A stretch of DNA of 64,000 nt from Streptomyces mashuensis (GTDB taxonomy: Bacteria > Actinomycetota > Actinomycetes > Streptomycetales > Streptomycetaceae): contig NZ_BNBD01000009.1 of assembly GCF_014654785.1 (NCBI RefSeq), positions 228,528 to 292,527 on the forward strand, given 5' to 3'. The notes beneath the pieces are model-generated. The model made no database searches. It was not told where the DNA came from and saw only the letters and a program-made list of their open reading frames with translations. Shown here piece by piece: positions 24,680 through 32,275 of this stretch; within the stretch, counting starts at the first letter, position 1; each line of letters opens with the position of its first letter. The position numbers and the translations under genes are program-made.

Positions 24680-26290
24680 ATGCGCGCAGACCGTGAGTTC
24701 GTCTCGCTGCCCCGGCTCGTCCGTACCGCCGCCGAGCGGTACGCCGACCGGGAGGCCGTCGTCGAGGGGCGGGCCCGCACCACCTTCGGCGGGCTCGGCG
24801 CTCGCGTCGAGCGGGCCGCGGCCGCCTGCATGGCGCACGGTGTCATGCCGGGCGACCGGGTGGCGGTCTGGGCGCCCAACGGCTGCGACTGGATCGTCGC
24901 CGCCCTGGGTGCGGTCACGGCCGGGGCGGTGCTCGTGCCGCTCAACACCCGGCTCAAGGGCGCCGAGGCCGTACGGCTACTCGGCCGGACCCGGACGAGC
25001 CTGCTCTTCGTCACCGGCCCGTTCCTGGGCGCGTCCTACGTGGCCACCCTGCGCGCCGCGGCGGGAGTTGGCGCCGGGCGGGGTGCCGGTCCGTTGCCGG
25101 GGCTGCCGCAGCTGCGGGAGGTCGTGGTCCTGGCCGGCGAGGCCCCGGCCGGCTTCCGCAGCTGGAAGGAGTTCACGGAGGCGGGTGAAGCCGTGCCGGC
25201 CGAGGTGGTCCGGGCCCGTGCCGACGCCGTACGTCCCGGCGCGGCGGCCGACATCACGTTCACCTCCGGCACCACGGGCGAGCCCAGGGGCGCCGTCATC
25301 AGCCACGACCGGACGTTGCGGGCCTTCGGGACCTGGAGCGACCTGGCGGGGCTGCGGGAGGGGGACCGCTATCTGATCGTGAACCCCTTCTCGCACACCT
25401 TCGGCTACAAGGCCGGCGTCATCGCCTCCCTGATGCGGGGCGCGACGATGGTGCCGCAGCCGGTCTTCGCGCCGGAGGTGCTGCCGGCCCTCGTCGCGGC
25501 CGAGCGGATCACGGTGCTGCCGGGACCGCCGACGCTGCTGCGGGCGCTGCTGGACCATCCCGCGCGGGAGGCGTACGACCTGTCGTCGCTGCGGGTGGTG
25601 GTGACCGGGGCGGCCGTGGTGCCGCGGGCGCTGGTCGACCGGTTGCGGGACGAGCTGGGAGTCCCCGTCGTGCTCACCGCCTACGGGATGAGCGAGGCCA
25701 CCGGGCTGGTCACGATGTGCCGGCCGGGCGACCCGGCCGAGGTGGTCGTGCGAAGCTCCGGACGGGCGGTGCCGGACACCGAGGTGAAGGTGGTCGCGGC
25801 GGACGGCACGGCGCTGCCGGCGGGGGAGCCGGGGGAGATCCTGGTGCGCGGGTACCAGGTGATGTCCGGCTACTTCGAGGACCCGGAGGCGACGGCTGCC
25901 GCGGTGGACGCCGACGGGTGGCTGCACACCGGGGACGTCGGGGTGCTGGACGCCGACGGGAACCTCTCGGTCACCGACCGGCTGAAGGACATGTTCGTGG
26001 TCGGGGGCTTCAACGCCTTCCCCGCCGAGATCGAGCAGGTCCTGTGCCGGCACCCGGAGGTGGCCGAGGCGGCCGTGGTCGGGGTGCCCGACGCCCGGCT
26101 GGGCGAGGTGGGCAGGGCGTACGTGGTGCTCCGGGGCCCCGGGCGGCTGAGCGCGGGTGAGCTGATCGCCTGGGCGCGGCGCGAGATGGCGAACTACAAG
26201 GTGCCCCGCACCGTGGAGTTCGTGGCCGAACTGCCGCGCAACGCCTCCGGGAAGGTGGTCAAGCGGCTGCTGCGCGAGCGGCAGGGCTGA
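24680..26290 (+). CDS. AMP-forming acyl-CoA ligase (FadD3-like)
   Basis: 536 residues of the ANL adenylating superfamily. The P-loop is ITFTSGTTGEPRGA, the A5 motif TAYGMSEATG, the A7 motif GWLHTGDVG, the hinge TDRLKDMFVVGG, and the A10 lysine lies in PRNASGKVVKRLL. It activates a carboxylic acid through an acyl-adenylate. The overall pattern and context recall FadD3, which activates the C/D-ring propionate left from steroid degradation, but short or branched acids are equally possible. ATG at 24680 with GGGAGGG upstream. Divergent from the thiolase-like operon, sharing operator copy E. Confidence 0.92.
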   Translation: MRADREFVSLPRLVRTAAERYADREAVVEGRARTTFGGLGARVERAAAACMAHGVMPGDRVAVWAPNGCDWIVAALGAVTAGAVLVPLNTRLKGAEAVRLLGRTRTSLLFVTGPFLGASYVATLRAAAGVGAGRGAGPLPGLPQLREVVVLAGEAPAGFRSWKEFTEAGEAVPAEVVRARADAVRPGAAADITFTSGTTGEPRGAVISHDRTLRAFGTWSDLAGLREGDRYLIVNPFSHTFGYKAGVIASLMRGATMVPQPVFAPEVLPALVAAERITVLPGPPTLLRALLDHPAREAYDLSSLRVVVTGAAVVPRALVDRLRDELGVPVVLTAYGMSEATGLVTMCRPGDPAEVVVRSSGRAVPDTEVKVVAADGTALPAGEPGEILVRGYQVMSGYFEDPEATAAAVDADGWLHTGDVGVLDADGNLSVTDRLKDMFVVGGFNAFPAEIEQVLCRHPEVAEAAVVGVPDARLGEVGRAYVVLRGPGRLSAGELIAWARREMANYKVPRTVEFVAELPRNASGKVVKRLLRERQG

Positions 26291-26300
26291 GCACGCTTCC

Positions 26301-26327
26301 CGGGCTCGCCGGGCTCGCCGGGCTCGC
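26301..26327. repeat. Three tandem CGGGCTCGC units
   Basis: Three perfect head-to-tail 9-base copies right after the acyl-CoA ligase stop, followed by a partial fourth. Noncoding; no function apparent. Confidence 0.8.
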
Positions 26328-26340
26328 CGGGCACGGTAGC

Positions 26341-26377
26341 GGGGGCGCGGCCGCGGTGGTCGTGCGGTCGCGCCCCC
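26341..26377. terminator. Hairpin between convergent ligase and secreted-repeat gene
   Basis: GGGGGCGCG pairs with CGCGCCCCC (9 bp, 19-base loop) in the convergent gap, well placed to stop both transcripts. Confidence 0.6.
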
Positions 26378-26402
26378 GGACGCGGAGGGGGTTCGCCGGG
26401 CG

Positions 26403-26720
26403 TCAGGCCAGGCGGAGGGTCATGTCGGCCGGGTGGTCGTCACCCGTGGCGGGCCGGGCGCCGGGCAGGTGGGCGTGGTCGTCACCGGGGGCGTGCCGGG
26501 GGCCGGCCAGGGCGGGGTGGTCGTCACCGCCTCCGTTGGCGTGGTCGTCCAGGCCGTGGGCGACGACTGCCTGCACGGCCGCCGGCCGGGCGTCGGCTGG
26601 GTGGTCGTCGGCGGCCGCCGGCACGGTGCCGAGGATCGCCGCTGCCGCGGCGAGGCCGAGTATCGCCAGACCCTTCCTGACCGGCGCCGGGGCCGCCGTC
26701 ATGGGCTTCTTGCTGATCAT
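26403..26720 (-). CDS. Small secreted protein with AfsS-like DDH repeats
   Basis: 105 residues. The start ATG at 26720 has GAGGAG seven bases upstream. Residues 1-37 are a signal peptide: Lys/Arg-bearing n-region, hydrophobic LAILGLAAAAAILG, and a VPAAA cleavage site. The mature part begins exactly with DDHP and carries five DDH units (residues 38, 58, 66, 80, 94; three are DDHP) with His, Ala, Gly and Pro between them, so it is acidic, His-rich and likely disordered. Four DDHP units also make up the adjacent afsS-like protein, pointing to duplication and acquired secretion. A metal-binding or extracellular signalling role is possible; none is shown. It follows afsR and afsS on the same strand behind a G-rich leader. 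Confidence 0.75.
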   Translation of the reverse strand: MISKKPMTAAPAPVRKGLAILGLAAAAAILGTVPAAADDHPADARPAAVQAVVAHGLDDHANGGGDDHPALAGPRHAPGDDHAHLPGARPATGDDHPADMTLRLA

Positions 26721-26803
26721 CGCAGTACTCCTCTGCTCGGGGGTGGTGCTTGGCGTGGGCAGTGCTGGTGATGTGCGTGTGACGGTGGTGCTGAGTGTGC
26801 CGT

Positions 26804-26823
26804 CCCTGCGGACAGCCGCAGGG
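26804..26823 (-). promoter_or_regulatory. Stem-loop in the leader of the secreted DDH-repeat gene
   Basis: A perfect 8-bp stem with 4-base loop (CCCTGCGG/CCGCAGGG) about 85 bases before the start codon, just after the G-run tract in the direction of transcription. It could be a terminator/attenuator or a structured 5' UTR element. Confidence 0.45.
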
Positions 26824-26839
26824 GCCGGCATCGACGGCT

Positions 26840-27150
26840 CCCCCTCCGCGCCGTCGACGCCGGCCCCTGTCGATCCCCCGTGGTACCCCCCCCGGGTCAC
26901 CTCGGCGGTTCCCCCGTGATCCCCCCTCACGGGAGGCGTCCCCCGTCCCCCCTTCCGTGGTGTCGTCCCCCGTTGTTCCCCCCGTTGTTCCCCCGTGGTG
27001 CTTCCCCCCTGCGGGGCCCACCGGCCGGACCGTCCCCCCCTACCCCCGTATCGGCGGTCCTCCGGTGGTCCCCGTCAGTCCCCGGGCCGTTCCCGTGGCC
27101 CCCGTCGTCCCCGACCCCCCGGGGACGCCCGCCGGGTCCGCGACTCCCCC
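26840..27150 (-). other. G-run tract with strong quadruplex potential
   Basis: Over about 310 bases the minus strand has more than a dozen runs of five to eight G with short spacers, often GGGGG-AACAAC-GGGGG-like. Any RNA made leftward from here toward the secreted DDH-repeat gene would be extremely G-rich. Reading frames cross it, but their products (Gly/Arg/Thr-rich) look like by-products of the base bias, and the afsS terminator precedes it. I see no gene in it. Confidence 0.7.
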
Positions 27151-27172
27151 GTCGCGTCCGGGCCGGCGGTGC

Positions 27173-27206
27173 GGGAGCTTCCGGCCGATGTGAGGCGGAA
27201 GCTCCC
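27173..27206 (-). terminator. Terminator hairpin of afsS
   Basis: A perfect 11-bp stem, GGGAGCTTCCG with CGGAAGCTCCC, and a 12-base loop, 40 bases past the afsS stop codon. Its presence supports afsS as a real short transcription unit. Confidence 0.75.
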
Positions 27207-27245
27207 GACGCACGGGTCGTGCTCAGGGCCGTGCCGAGGGCGGTT

Positions 27246-27449
27246 TCAGAGCCGCGTGCCGAGCGGCCTGTCGCCCGTGGGGTGGTCGTCCATCATCACG
27301 GGCTGCGGGCCCGTGGGGTGGTCGTCCCCCAGCACCCGCAGCGGCGGGCCGGTCGGGTGGTCGTCGGCCAGCACGTTCCGCGGCGGGCTCGTCGGGTGGT
27401 CGTCCTGCGGTGTGGCAACGACCGGGTCGAATGTGCCCTCGTCGCTCAT
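27246..27449 (-). CDS. afsS: AfsS-type small regulator with four DDHP repeats
   Basis: 67 residues beginning MSDEG, with four units DDHPT at residues 16, 29, 42 and 54, spaced 13, 13 and 12; the first two spacers follow the pattern PPRNVLA and PPLRVLG. There is no signal peptide. Start ATG with GGAGA upstream; terminator downstream. AfsS of S. coelicolor is a roughly 63-residue 'sigma-like' protein with short DNHMP-type repeats (from memory), is encoded beside afsR, is activated by AfsR and stimulates antibiotic synthesis by an unknown mechanism. Here the repeat core is DDHP. The preceding promoter has SARP-type direct repeats (27616-27647). Assignment rests on locus, size and repeats. Confidence 0.82.
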   Translation of the reverse strand: MSDEGTFDPVVATPQDDHPTSPPRNVLADDHPTGPPLRVLGDDHPTGPQPVMMDDHPTGDRPLGTRL

Positions 27450-27615
27450 GGCTTCTCCAGTGATCAGTGCGAGTCGTCAGGTTCGATGGGGAAGTTTCGC
27501 TGAACCCGCCCGGCGACTCCCCCGAAGACCGCCGGACGGGCAACAGGGCTGTTCACCCCGAGGTGAGGCTCACCTACGACCCGCCTGCCCCCCGACGCGA
27601 CGGATCGACTACTTC

Positions 27616-27647
27616 ATAGTGTCGTCCCGCGATAAACGATCGATGAA
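27616..27647 (-). promoter_or_regulatory. Predicted AfsR-dependent promoter of afsS
   Basis: Reading leftward, two heptamers TTCATCG (27647-27641) and TTTATCG (27636-27630) are spaced 11 bp start to start, and 8 bp separate the second from a -10-like CACTAT (27621-27616). An 11-bp-phased direct repeat 8 bp from the -10 is the known layout of SARP/AfsR sites that overlap the -35. The predicted leader to the afsS ATG is about 160 bases. Confidence 0.6.
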
Positions 27648-27691
27648 CGGGCACGTTGACGGCTCGTTCACCGGTCCCGGGCCACGATGGC

Positions 27692-27710
27692 GTCGCGCTG
27701 AAAGCGCGAC
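27692..27710 (-). terminator. Hairpin downstream of afsR
   Basis: GTCGCGC-TGAAA-GCGCGAC, a 7-bp stem 57 bases past the afsR stop and upstream of the afsS promoter; it may end the afsR transcript. The rest of the 317-base gap holds only the afsS promoter and leader. Confidence 0.5.
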
Positions 27711-27766
27711 GAGGCGACGAGGAGCACAGGAAACGGAGAACGAGCCGGACCGCGGCGCCCCCGGCC

Positions 27767-30706
27767 CTACGCCGCGACCGGGGACGACAGCAGTGCCCGG
27801 ACCCCGTCCGCCTCCGAGGCGCCCAGCTGCTCGAACAGGCTCAGCGCCTCCGTCCAGCACGCCTGGGCGCGCCCGGACTGCCCCAGGGCGTCCAGGCACC
27901 GCCCCAGCACCGTGAGGATGATGGCGCGCCGCCAGTCGCCGCAGATGAGCCGCACCATGGCGAGGGCCTGTTCGGCGTGGGCGGCGCCCTCGGCGGGCTT
28001 GCCGCCGTACAGGTGCAGCTCGGCCATGCGGAAGACGGTCATGCCCTCCCAGAGGCGCTGCCGGTTGGCGCGGAAGATGGGCCGGGCCTCGGCGAGCCGG
28101 GCCATGGCCTCGTCGAGCCGGCCGGCCCGGGTGAGGGCCAGGGCGTAGGCGTAGAGGCCGTTGGCGAGCCGCCAGGACACGTCGATCTCGCGGTACAGCG
28201 CCATGGCCTCCTCGGCCAGCCGCACCGCGGACTCGATGCGGCCCGCCTCCAGGTGCACCCGGGAGAGGTTGCTGAGGGTGCTGGCCTCGCCGGGGCGGTT
28301 GCCGTCGGCGCGGAAGGCGTCCAGGGCCTCGCGGATGTAGACGTCGGCGTCCTCGTGGCGGTGCTCGTAGATGGCGGTGATGCCACGGTTGTTGGCGGCG
28401 TGGCACAGCGGCACGGGGTCGTCGCAGGCCCGTCCCAGGAGCACGGCGAGCCGGGCCTGTTCGTCGGCCTCCTCGAAACGGCAGGCCCAGTTGAGCACGT
28501 GGGTGAGCACGGTCCGGGCGCGGCCCTCGGCGCGCCGGTCGCCGGCCGCCTGCGTGGCCGCCAGCAGTTCGGTGGCCGCCCGCTCGTAGCGCCGGGCGTC
28601 GGCGCCCGATTCGGCCAGGTCCTTGGCGGCCAGCAGCAGGTCGACGGCGCGCTGGAGGACGTCGCCGGGCTCGTCGGCGTGGGCGTGCTGCCGTACGCAC
28701 GCCAGCAGGCAGCCGGCCTCGGAGAACAGCCAGTCGCTGGCGGCGCCGCGGTCGGTGAAGGTCAGGCCGGGGTGCGTGGTGGGCGCCAGGTGTTTCAGGA
28801 GCTGTTCGCCGGGGCGCTCCAGGACGTACACGCCGGCGGCGGTGGCCAGGTAGAAGTCCAGCAGCCGGGAGAGCGCGGCGGCGCGTTCGGAGGGCGGTTG
28901 CTCGTCGCGTTCGGCGCAGGAACGCGCGTAGAGGCGTACGAGGTCGTGGAAGCGGTAGCGGCCCGGTGCGGCCGATTCGAGCAGCGAGGTGTCGACGAGC
29001 GACTCCAGCAGCTCCTCGGTGTCCTCCACGGGCAGGCCGAGCAGGGCCGCGGCGGCGGCCAGGGAGATGTCGGGGCCGTCGGCGAGGCCGAGCAGCCGGA
29101 AGGCGCGGGCCTGGGCGGGTTCCAGCTGCCCGTAGCCGAGTTCGAAGCTGGCCTTCACGGCGAGGTCGCCGGCGCGCAGTTCGTCGAGGCGGCGCCGTTC
29201 GTCGCCGAGCTTGCGGGCGAGGGAGGCGACGGTCCAGGTGCGGCGGGCGGCGAGGCGGGAGGCGGCGATGCGGATGGCCAGCGGCAGGAAGCCGCAGGCG
29301 GCCACCACGTCCATGGCGGCCTCGCGCTCCGGCGCGACGCGTTCCTCGCCGACGATGCGGGTGAAGAGCACCAGCGCCTCGTCGGGGCTCATCACGTCCA
29401 GGTCGACCAGGTGCGCGCCGGCCAGGCCGACCATGCGGGAGCGGCTGGTGACCAGTGCGGCGCAGCCCTCCGTGCCGGGCAGCAGCGGGCGCACCTGGGC
29501 GGCGTCGCGGGCGTTGTCCAGCAGGGCGAGCACGCGGCGGCTGTCCAGGGTGGAGCGGAAGAGGGCGGACCGCTCCTCCAGCCCCTCGGGGATGGCGGAG
29601 TCGGGGATGCCGAGCGCGCGCAGGAAGGAGCCGAGGACGGCCTCGGGCTCGGCCACCACGGGCCCGGTGCCCTGGAGGTCGACGTACAGCTGGCCGTCGG
29701 GGAAGTGCTGGCGGGCGGCGTGCGCGACGTGCACGGCGAGCGTGGTCTTGCCGACGCCGCCGATGCCCGCGACCGCGGAGACGGCCATGATGCGGCCCTC
29801 GGCGGTGGCCAGCTGCTCGCTCAGCTCCTGCACGAACGAGGTGCGCCCGGTGAAGTCGGAGACGGTGGCGGGCAGCTGGGCGGGACGGACGAAGGCGGGT
29901 CCGGCGACGGGGCGGTCGGCGGACGAGAAGTGCACGATGAGGTCGCTGTCGCCCTGGAGGATGCGCTGGTGGAGCTCGGAGAGCTCCGGGCCGGGGTCCA
30001 CGCCCAGTTCCTCGGCGAGCAGCCGGCGGGTGTCGGCGTAGACGGCCAGTGCCTCGGCCTGGCGGCCGCTGCGGTAGAGGGCGAGCATCAGCAGCTCGCG
30101 CAGCCGTTCGCGCAGCGGGTGGGCGGCGGTCAGGGCGGTGAGCTCGGAGACGGCGTCGGCGTGGCCGCCGACGTCCAGGTCGAGGTCGAGGCGGTTCTCC
30201 AGGAGCGTGAGCCGCCACTCCTCCAGGCGGGCCCGCTGCGTCTCCGCGTAGGGGCCGGGCACGCCGGCCAGCGGTTCGCCGTCCCACAGGCGCAGCGCCC
30301 GGTTGAGCAGGTCGCGGGCGCGGGCGCGGTCGCCGCCCGAGCGGGCCTTGTCGGCCTCGCCGGCCAGCCGCTCGGCCTCTTCCGTGTCCAGGCAGCCGGG
30401 CGCGACCCGTATCGCGTACCCGCCGGACTCGCTGACCAGGGCCTCGGCGTCGGGCCCGAACGCCTTCCGCATCCGGGACGCGTAGGTGCGCAGGGCGGCG
30501 AGGGCGGCGTGCGGCGGTGCTTCGCCCCACAGGGCGTCGACCAGCTCGGGCGCGGTGGCGGTGCGGCCGCCGCGCAGCAAGAGGGCGGCGAGCAGCGCGC
30601 GCTGCTGGGGCGCTCCGGTACTGAGCTGTTCCTCGCCGCGCCAGGCGCGGACGGGTCCGAGCACGGTGAAGCGCAGCTGCCGCCCGTGCCCTGTGTCGCC
30701 GGCCAT
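27767..30706 (-). CDS. afsR: AfsR-type SARP transcriptional activator (BTAD, NB-ARC, TPR)
   Basis: 979 residues, close to AfsR of S. coelicolor (about 993). The N-terminal winged helix (LRFTVLGPVRAW, PQQRALLAALLL, LVDALWGEAPP) and the BTAD domain (to about 250) bind DNA. The ATPase domain has Walker A GIGGVGKTT near residue 315 and Walker B-like VLALLDNARD. The C-terminal third is TPR repeats (GEASTLSNLSRVHLEAGR and similar). ATG with AGGGGG upstream. AfsR is phosphorylated by AfsK, binds direct repeats at the afsS promoter and recruits RNA polymerase. The adjacent afsS gene with matching repeats supports the same circuit here. Confidence 0.9.
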   Translation of the reverse strand: MAGDTGHGRQLRFTVLGPVRAWRGEEQLSTGAPQQRALLAALLLRGGRTATAPELVDALWGEAPPHAALAALRTYASRMRKAFGPDAEALVSESGGYAIRVAPGCLDTEEAERLAGEADKARSGGDRARARDLLNRALRLWDGEPLAGVPGPYAETQRARLEEWRLTLLENRLDLDLDVGGHADAVSELTALTAAHPLRERLRELLMLALYRSGRQAEALAVYADTRRLLAEELGVDPGPELSELHQRILQGDSDLIVHFSSADRPVAGPAFVRPAQLPATVSDFTGRTSFVQELSEQLATAEGRIMAVSAVAGIGGVGKTTLAVHVAHAARQHFPDGQLYVDLQGTGPVVAEPEAVLGSFLRALGIPDSAIPEGLEERSALFRSTLDSRRVLALLDNARDAAQVRPLLPGTEGCAALVTSRSRMVGLAGAHLVDLDVMSPDEALVLFTRIVGEERVAPEREAAMDVVAACGFLPLAIRIAASRLAARRTWTVASLARKLGDERRRLDELRAGDLAVKASFELGYGQLEPAQARAFRLLGLADGPDISLAAAAALLGLPVEDTEELLESLVDTSLLESAAPGRYRFHDLVRLYARSCAERDEQPPSERAAALSRLLDFYLATAAGVYVLERPGEQLLKHLAPTTHPGLTFTDRGAASDWLFSEAGCLLACVRQHAHADEPGDVLQRAVDLLLAAKDLAESGADARRYERAATELLAATQAAGDRRAEGRARTVLTHVLNWACRFEEADEQARLAVLLGRACDDPVPLCHAANNRGITAIYEHRHEDADVYIREALDAFRADGNRPGEASTLSNLSRVHLEAGRIESAVRLAEEAMALYREIDVSWRLANGLYAYALALTRAGRLDEAMARLAEARPIFRANRQRLWEGMTVFRMAELHLYGGKPAEGAAHAEQALAMVRLICGDWRRAIILTVLGRCLDALGQSGRAQACWTEALSLFEQLGASEADGVRALLSSPVAA

Positions 30707-30825
30707 CGTGACCCCCTGCCTGTACCGCTCGGTCGCACCGGTCAGTCTGCCTTGTCCGGGCCCTTCGCGTCAGCAGCGGTCCGGCCCTCTCCGCCCGTTC
30801 CGCAAGGAGATGGCGGACACGATGG

Positions 30826-30840
30826 CTGACGGGTCGTCAG
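30826..30840. promoter_or_regulatory. CTGAC-N6-TCAG operator, copy F
   Basis: CTGAC-GGGTCG-TCAG, exact copy, 21 bases before the ATG of the amidohydrolase gene and 120 before afsR on the other side. Its closeness to the start suggests it covers the promoter of the amidohydrolase gene. Confidence 0.8.
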
Positions 30841-30861
30841 GACGGCGCTAACGTGTCGGCC

Positions 30862-32097
30862 ATGGCGCGCTTATCCGGATCGTTCCCCGCCATCGTCTCG
30901 GTCGACGACCACACCGTCGAGCCCCCCGGTGTCTGGACGGACCGGCTACCGGCGAAATTCCGTGACAGCGGTCCCCGGGTGGTCCGGGCGCCGGTCAAGG
31001 ACATGTCCTTCGTCGGTGGCCGGTTCTCGCCCGTCATGGGCGGGCCCGGCGACGAGGGGCCGGTGGCGGACTGGTGGATCTATGAGGATTTGTGCCGTCC
31101 GCTGACGCGGCTGGATAGTGCCGTCGGATGCTCCAGGGACGACGTCAGGGTGGAGGGGATCACCTACGAGGCGATGCGACCGGGCTCCTACAGTGTGCCC
31201 GACCGGCTGGCCGACATGGACGTCAACCACGTCCGGTCGGCGCTGTGCTTCCCCACCTTCCCGCGGTTCTGCGGCCAGACCTTCGCCGAGGCCGCCGACC
31301 GCGAGCTGGCGCTGCTCTGCGTACGCGCCTACAACGACTGGATGGTGGAGGAGTGGTGCGGCCCCCGGGCGCAGGGCCGGCTGATCCCCCTCACCCTCGT
31401 GCCGCTGTGGGACGCGGAACTGGCCGCCGCGGAAGTGCGGCGCAACGCCGCGCGGGGCGTGCGCGCCGTGTGCTTCTCCGAGATCCCGCCCCACCTGGGC
31501 CTGCCCTCGGTGCACGGCGACGGCTGGGACCCGTTCCTGCGGGCCTGCGACGAGACCGGGACGGTCGTGGCCATGCACATCGGCTCCTCCTCGCGCATGC
31601 CGTCCACCTCGGCGGACGCGCCGGCCGCCGTCGGCTCCACGCTCACCTTCGCCAACTGCTGCTTCTCGCTCGCCGACTGGCTGCTGTCGGGCGCCTTCGA
31701 GAAGTTCCCGGGTCTGCGCATTATGTACGCGGAGGGACAGATCGGCTGGATCCCGTACATCCTGGAGCGCGCGGACACCGTGTGGCGCGAGAACCGCGGC
31801 TGGGGCGGGATCGCGGACCGGGTGCGCCGTCCGCCGTCGGAGCTGTTCGCCCGGCACGTCCACGGCTGCTTCTTCGACGACGCCTTCGGGCTGCGCAACC
31901 TGGACGCGATCGGCGTCGGCAACGTCCTGTACGAGACCGACTACCCGCACTCCGACTCCACCTGGCCGCACTCCCGCGAGGTCGCCGAGCGCCAGATGGC
32001 GCACCTGGCGCCCGAGGTGGTCGAGCGGATCGTGTGCGGCAACGCGATCGAGCTGCTCGGGCTGACGGAGGACGGGCTCTGGCCGGGGCCGTCCTGA
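30862..32097 (+). CDS. Amidohydrolase 2 (ACMSD-like) metal-dependent hydrolase or decarboxylase
   Basis: 411 residues from ATG 30862 (a GTG three codons earlier is possible; neither has a clear ribosome site). It has the Amidohydro_2 TIM-barrel pattern: metal-binding DDH at the start (VSVDDHTVEPP), DRLADMDVNHVRSALCFP, VVAMHIGSSS, MYAEGQIGWIPY, and the closing YETDYPHSDSTWP with the metal-site Asp. Relatives include ACMSD and gamma-resorcylate decarboxylase; many unassigned actinobacterial members lie in steroid and aromatic catabolic clusters. Operator copy F lies immediately upstream. The reaction is probably hydrolysis or decarboxylation of a ring-cleavage intermediate, but is not determined. 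Confidence 0.86.
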   Translation: MARLSGSFPAIVSVDDHTVEPPGVWTDRLPAKFRDSGPRVVRAPVKDMSFVGGRFSPVMGGPGDEGPVADWWIYEDLCRPLTRLDSAVGCSRDDVRVEGITYEAMRPGSYSVPDRLADMDVNHVRSALCFPTFPRFCGQTFAEAADRELALLCVRAYNDWMVEEWCGPRAQGRLIPLTLVPLWDAELAAAEVRRNAARGVRAVCFSEIPPHLGLPSVHGDGWDPFLRACDETGTVVAMHIGSSSRMPSTSADAPAAVGSTLTFANCCFSLADWLLSGAFEKFPGLRIMYAEGQIGWIPYILERADTVWRENRGWGGIADRVRRPPSELFARHVHGCFFDDAFGLRNLDAIGVGNVLYETDYPHSDSTWPHSREVAERQMAHLAPEVVERIVCGNAIELLGLTEDGLWPGPS

Positions 32098-32224
32098 CCG
32101 GCCCGGGGTCCTGTCCGGGCCTGTCCGACTCGTCCGTGCCCCGACCCGGCGCGGTGGCCTTGTGCGCGGCCCGGCGTGCCCTTGACGGTGGTGGCGGGCG
32201 GTGCCACAGTCGCTGCCAGCTCAG

Positions 32225-32239
32225 CTGACGAACCATCAG
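32225..32239. promoter_or_regulatory. CTGAC-N6-TCAG operator, copy G
   Basis: CTGAC-GAACCA-TCAG followed by AT, exact copy, 36 bases before the GTG of the LLM oxygenase gene. It marks a separate promoter after the amidohydrolase gene and argues against any start upstream of 32239. Confidence 0.8.
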
Positions 32240-32275
32240 ATCGCGGCGGGCGCCGCCGCGTGGCGACGACGGGCG

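Noticed and set aside
26524..27021. Long leftward reading frame across the G-run tract (Gly/Arg/Thr/His-rich product)
   Set aside because: Its composition only mirrors the G-runs, there is no ribosome site, and it runs into the well-supported secreted protein in another frame.
26403..27449. DDHP repeats as a ribosomal peptide (RiPP) precursor cluster
   Set aside because: No modification enzyme, protease or ABC transporter is nearby; the afsR neighbour and SARP promoter make AfsS-type proteins the simpler reading.
28000..30000. Very long rightward reading frames opposite afsR
   Set aside because: They are complementary frames produced by high GC; afsR has all domain motifs on the minus strand.
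32201..32275. N-terminal extension of the LLM oxygenase
   Set aside because: It would place the operator CTGAC-GAACCA-TCAG inside the coding region and adds residues not found in the family.
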